Source: Candidatus Gastranaerophilales bacterium (GTDB lineage: Bacteria > Cyanobacteriota > Vampirovibrionia > Gastranaerophilales > UBA9971). From it: DNA of 8,418 nt. The position numbers were made by a program, and so were the translations under genes. Positions 6,110 to 8,418 of this stretch are shown here, in pieces; the stretch's first letter is position 1; every line of letters begins with the position of its first letter. The stretch is from contig JANQGS010000167.1 of NCBI GenBank assembly GCA_028277195.1, forward strand, positions 1 through 8,418, in the 5' to 3' direction. A model generated the notes under the pieces. The model saw only the letters and a list, made by a program, of their open reading frames with translations, did not search any database and had not been told where the DNA came from.

Positions 6110-6931
6110 ATGAAAAATTCTTTAAAAAACGAAACCACTGAAAAATTACTGGAAGCGGCAAAGGAAGCAGCTTATGAGGCAGGCGAAATACAGCTTTCAT
6201 ACATGGGCAAGAACAAGGAAATATCCAGTAAATCATACGCCAATGACCTTGTAACAATTGCGGACAAGCAAAGCGAGGAAAAAATAATCTCAATAATAAG
6301 CACCTACTTCCCCGACCACGATATATTAGGGGAAGAAACAGGCTGCCACCGGGAAAACAATTCCGAGTACCTGTGGATAATAGACCCCCTGGACGGTACA
6401 ACAAATTTTGCGCATAATTTTCCCCATTTTGCGGTTTCAATAGGGCTTGTTAAAAACGGTAAAATTATCCTGGGAGTGGTTCTTGACCCTTTCAAGAATG
6501 AACTTTTCTGGGCAGCGGAGGGTAGCGGCGCGTTTTTAAATTCCGATGAAATAAAAGTAAGTAAAATAGAAAAACTCGAGGATTCACTGCTCGCAACGGG
6601 TTTCGCGCCAATGGAGGAAGAGGTGCTGGGGGAAAATATTGAATATTTTAAGCAGTTCATGTTTAAAGCCCAGGCTATAAGGCGTCCGGGCTCGGCTGCA
6701 CTGGATATATGCTATGTGGCCTGCGGAAGGCTTGACGGGTTCTGGGAAATGAAGTTGCAGCCCTGGGATATCACAGCAGGTGTTTGTATTGCCAGGGAAG
6801 CCGGCGGAAATGTAACAAATTTTTACTCGGATGAGTTTGATATTTACAAAAAGAGTATAATTGTAAGCAATGGAGTCTTGCATAAGCCTATGAAGGAAAT
6901 AATAGCTCATGGACCTCAAAAAAGCTGCTGA
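6110..6931 (+). CDS. suhB: Inositol monophosphatase family protein (SuhB-like)
   Basis: A Mg-dependent, Li-sensitive-type sugar phosphatase acting on inositol monophosphate or related small phosphates in the cytoplasm. The metal and catalytic residues are all visible: LGEE (Glu75, Glu76), WIIDPLDGTTNF (89-100, Asp92, Asp95, Thr97) and QPWDITAG (217-224, Asp220). RRPGSAALD (191-199) is the typical SuhB/IMPA substrate-side motif. Length of 273 is normal. Relatives include histidinol-phosphatase, fructose-1,6-bisphosphatase and PAP phosphatase (CysQ); the GTTNFAHNFPHFAVS wording favours the IMPase/SuhB group over CysQ. Its start is seven bases after the nucleotidase, with GGAAAG a rather long 11 bases upstream of the ATG. 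It overlaps the next gene by 23 bases. It sits among other phosphoester hydrolases, consistent with shared metabolite clean-up. Confidence 0.88.
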   Translation: MKNSLKNETTEKLLEAAKEAAYEAGEIQLSYMGKNKEISSKSYANDLVTIADKQSEEKIISIISTYFPDHDILGEETGCHRENNSEYLWIIDPLDGTTNFAHNFPHFAVSIGLVKNGKIILGVVLDPFKNELFWAAEGSGAFLNSDEIKVSKIEKLEDSLLATGFAPMEEEVLGENIEYFKQFMFKAQAIRRPGSAALDICYVACGRLDGFWEMKLQPWDITAGVCIAREAGGNVTNFYSDEFDIYKKSIIVSNGVLHKPMKEIIAHGPQKSC

Positions 6932-7355
6932 ATTAATATGGGAAAACAGGCGTTATAAAGCAGCTTCGGAAACCGAAGCCCTGAGCCATCTTAACGAGGA
7001 AGTCGCCGAGAGCCTGAAAGCTATTTTATGCGGAAAACGTGACATAGCACAGGCTGAGCTGGAGGACGCATTTTCATGCCTGCTTATAGCATTTAAGACA
7101 ATGGATATTAACCCTGAGGAGGCGGTGCTGAGACAAATTGCCAAAATGAAAGAGCCCGCAAAGAGAATAATGCATATTTTCCCGGACAGGGTGGAAATAC
7201 GGGTTGATAATGAGGTAAGGGGAGGCTGGGCAATCTGGAGCGTTGATGACCTTAAGGAAGCGGAAAAAATGGCCCGGGAATTTAACTGCGAACTCGTTAA
7301 GGAAGACCGCAGCAACCAGCTTACACTTGATTTATCATCCCCAAACCTTAATTAA
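6909..7355 (+). CDS. MazG-like nucleotide pyrophosphohydrolase with C-terminal extension
   Basis: Residues about 1-90 look like an all-alpha MazG-type NTP pyrophosphohydrolase. The key pattern EExxE...ExxD is present as Glu30-Glu31-x2-Glu34 and, 15 residues on, Glu50-x2-Asp53; these should bind Mg and the phosphate chain. HLNEEVAESLKA, LEDAFSCLLIAFKTM and NPEEAVLRQIAKM follow the order of the MazG helices. Such enzymes hydrolyse non-canonical or excess NTPs to NMP and pyrophosphate. Residues about 95-148 add a segment (VEIRVDNEVRGGWAIWSVDD, then a helix with KEAEKMAREF) that I do not recognise. At 148 residues it is longer than a minimal single-domain MazG. The start is inside suhB by 23 bases, with AAGGAA about ten bases upstream. 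Substrate is unknown. MazG assignment rests on the motif, so it is moderate; the tail is hypothetical. Confidence 0.65.
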   Translation: MDLKKAAELIWENRRYKAASETEALSHLNEEVAESLKAILCGKRDIAQAELEDAFSCLLIAFKTMDINPEEAVLRQIAKMKEPAKRIMHIFPDRVEIRVDNEVRGGWAIWSVDDLKEAEKMAREFNCELVKEDRSNQLTLDLSSPNLN

Positions 7356-7441
7356 CCATTCTTTTATACTGCTCCTAAATTAAATTTAAGACATGTATAA
7401 TATAATAAATAATTAAAGAAGAACTTCCCAGGGAGGACAGG
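7356..7441 (+). promoter_or_regulatory. Candidate promoter region of the response regulator gene
   Basis: The 86-base gap ends the tight operon. It contains overlapping TATAAT boxes at 7396-7401 and 7401-7406, perfect for a -10 element, but no good -35 box 16-18 bases upstream. An activator or an alternative -35 may be needed. I see no terminator stem after the MazG-like gene, so read-through from the operon is possible. GGGAGGA at 7431-7437 is a good Shine-Dalgarno, with GGAGG ending five bases before the ATG at 7442. Confidence 0.4.
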
Positions 7442-8164
7442 ATGAGTAAAATACTGGTTATAGATGACGACCCGGCTATACTGGAACTTGTAAGGATTAA
7501 CCTCGAGCTAATGGGGCATGAAGTTATAACCAGCCCGGAAGGCATTAAGGGCTTTGCGCTTACTAAACAGGAATCCCCTGACCTGGTAATCCTTGATGTT
7601 ATGATGCCGGAAGTTGACGGTTTCACGGTTGCGCAGAGAATAAGGCAGAATGAGGATACAAACGACATTCCAATACTCATGCTTACAGCGCTCGGAATGC
7701 TCCAGGACAAGGTGAAGGGCTTTAATTCAGGCATAGATGACTACCTTGTAAAACCTTTTGAGCTGGAGGAGCTGAAAATGAGGGTAAAAGCCCTGCTCAG
7801 GCGCTCTGCTTCCACCCCGGAGTCACTTAAAAAGCCGGAAATATTAACAGTCGGAGACATAACCCTTGTCCCGGAAAACCTTACCGTAAAAATTCGGGAC
7901 CGGGGCATAAAATTAACCCCGATAGAATTTGAGATTATTAACTGCCTTGTGCAAAGCCATGGCCAGACAGTCGCCTCAGGCACGCTTTTAAAAGAAGTAT
8001 GGGGATACTCGCCGGATGATGATGTTGAGACCATAAGGGTACATATACGGCATCTCAGGTCAAAATTAGAAAAGGCGCTGAGCAGCAGGAAATATATTGA
8101 AACAGTCTATGGCGGCGGTTACAGGCTGGTCCCCGAGGGCGTGGAAAAGGTTGGGGGGAGTTAA
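7442..8164 (+). CDS. rpaA: OmpR/PhoB-family response regulator, RpaA-like
   Basis: A two-component transcription factor. The receiver domain (about 2-119) has the acidic pocket Asp8/Asp9/Asp10, phospho-acceptor Asp52 in VILDVMMP, Thr82 in MLTALG and Lys104 in LVKPFELEEL. A winged helix-turn-helix DNA-binding domain (about 134-231) follows, with LTPIEFEIINCLV, the recognition helix DDDVETIRVHIRHLRSKLE (192-210) and the wing ETVYGGGYRL. From memory, stretches such as GFTVxQRxRxxExTxDIPILMLTALG, LVPE, HGQTVA and LKEVWGYxPDD match cyanobacterial RpaA, the output regulator of the SasA-KaiC clock, better than PhoB or RpaB. A phosphorylatable, dimerising activator or repressor is expected. No histidine kinase is adjacent, so the partner is encoded elsewhere. 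It stands alone, followed by a terminator hairpin. Family certain; RpaA orthology probable but needs a tree. Confidence 0.9.
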   Translation: MSKILVIDDDPAILELVRINLELMGHEVITSPEGIKGFALTKQESPDLVILDVMMPEVDGFTVAQRIRQNEDTNDIPILMLTALGMLQDKVKGFNSGIDDYLVKPFELEELKMRVKALLRRSASTPESLKKPEILTVGDITLVPENLTVKIRDRGIKLTPIEFEIINCLVQSHGQTVASGTLLKEVWGYSPDDDVETIRVHIRHLRSKLEKALSSRKYIETVYGGGYRLVPEGVEKVGGS

Positions 8165-8233
8165 GAGGGGAGCGTTAAAACATCTTACATAATTATGGTT
8201 AACCTATTATATATAATCCTTTTACATAACCAG

Positions 8234-8271
8234 CACAAATAAGGCGTTCCTGCCATACGCCTTATTTTGTG
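8234..8271 (+). terminator. Hairpin terminator after the response regulator
   Basis: AATAAGGCGT (8238-8247) pairs perfectly with ACGCCTTATT (8257-8266) around a nine-base loop. The stem extends outward as CACA/TGTG with one bulged T. The right arm and following bases are T-rich but not a clean U-tract. It starts 69 bases after the stop codon. The arms are A-rich and T-rich on opposite sides, so it could work in both directions for a convergent gene beyond the window. Confidence 0.6.
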
Positions 8272-8285
8272 TTTCACTTATTTTC

Positions 8286-8342
8286 CCGGGCTGTGCCCTG
8301 TATTGTTTATTGTTTACTCTAACTCTCCAGGACAAAGCCCGG
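8286..8342. repeat. Long-range inverted repeat CCGGGCT / AGCCCGG
   Basis: CCGGGCT at 8286-8292 is exactly complementary to AGCCCGG at 8336-8342, enclosing 43 bases. The left arm can instead fold locally, GGGC (8288-8291) with GCCC (8295-8298), so two mutually exclusive structures exist. It is GC-rich in a tract that is otherwise AT-rich, and contains the short tandem TATTGTTTATTGTTT. This could be part of a structured RNA or leader; no gene is visible. Confidence 0.35.
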
Positions 8343-8357
8343 TATGTTCGTGATATT

Positions 8358-8378
8358 AATACTGCAGTATTTTTTTTT
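8358..8378 (+). terminator. Palindrome followed by nine Ts, possible weak terminator
   Basis: AATACTGCAGTATT (8358-8371) is a perfect 14-base palindrome, and a run of nine Ts spans 8370-8378. As RNA it can form a five-pair, AT-rich stem with a TGCA loop, weak alone but followed by an ideal U-tract. Together with the upstream 8286-8342 stem it could end a short transcript. Alternatively the palindrome is a protein site for a gene beyond the window. Confidence 0.35.
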
Positions 8379-8418
8379 CGGCTTGAGACCCGATAAAACG
8401 TCAAAAAAATCGAACCAC

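Larger units (their letters stand above)
8165..8418. other. 3' non-coding tail rich in inverted repeats
   Basis: No open reading frame here looks real. Besides the three structures listed separately, there is a palindrome GGTTAACC (8197-8204) and a TATAAT (8212-8217) without a good -35 box. That box could start a transcript near 8224 running through all the stems to the nine-T run. No known RNA family was recognised, and the window ends before any downstream gene appears. Confidence 0.45.

Noticed and set aside
6110..6931. CysQ (PAP phosphatase) or histidinol-phosphatase as the identity of the IMPase-fold protein
   Set aside because: The motif wording (GTTNF, RRPGSAALD, QPWDITAG) fits the IMPase/SuhB group better, though substrate cannot be fixed from sequence alone.
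7379..7389. TTAAATTTAA palindrome before the response regulator as an operator
   Set aside because: It is a short, purely A/T word in AT-rich DNA and is expected by chance.
8222..8404. 60-codon open frame on the - strand in the 3' tail
   Set aside because: It runs straight through the terminator hairpin and the other inverted repeats, has no recognisable motif and no convincing ribosome binding site, and its amino acid mix is that of random sequence.

Overview
The window holds eight protein-coding genes, all on the + strand, with short spacers or overlaps between them. It looks like chromosomal DNA of an anaerobic bacterium related to Cyanobacteria (Melainabacteria/Vampirovibrionia or Margulisbacteria type). 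The main clue is the last gene, which resembles cyanobacterial RpaA along both domains. No photosynthesis gene is present, and the pair of 2-hydroxyacyl-CoA dehydratase-type iron-sulfur proteins fits an anaerobe. Coding sequence prefers AGG, ATA and AAA codons. The lineage is an inference from remembered family sequences, not from a database search.

Layout. Positions 1-256 are a very AT-rich leader (59 G/C in 256 bases by hand count) holding promoter-like and operator-like direct repeats. It drives ftsQ (257-1129, TTG start, good ribosome binding site). After a 77-base spacer comes a tight six-gene run, 1207-7355, that looks like one operon. It contains two paralogous CoA-dehydratase-type proteins (COG3581 and COG3580 families), recF, an exported metallophosphatase/5'-nucleotidase, a SuhB-type inositol monophosphatase and a MazG-like protein with an extra C-terminal segment. 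Spacers are 15, 14, -14, 7 and -23 bases. A separate 86-base gap with a TATAAT box precedes the RpaA-like response regulator (7442-8164). The tail (8165-8418) has no credible gene but is rich in inverted repeats: a strong terminator-like hairpin, a second long-range stem, and a palindrome running into nine Ts.

How the parts may fit. FtsQ is a divisome scaffold, RecF a gap-repair protein, and three operon genes hydrolyse phosphate esters or anhydrides of nucleotides and sugars. This suggests a housekeeping block for nucleotide clean-up and genome maintenance. The CoA-dehydratase-type pair is the outlier: it probably carries Fe-S clusters and needs an ATP-driven activase that is not in this window. 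The ftsQ leader carries two 8-base half-sites of the kind bound by RpaA/RpaB-family regulators, so the regulator at the other end of the window, or a paralogue, could control division. This link is a hypothesis.

No mobile element, CRISPR array, tRNA or rRNA was recognised. The most unusual items are the COG3581/COG3580 pair with matched cysteines, the operator-like repeats before ftsQ, the MazG fusion, and the structured 3' tail.
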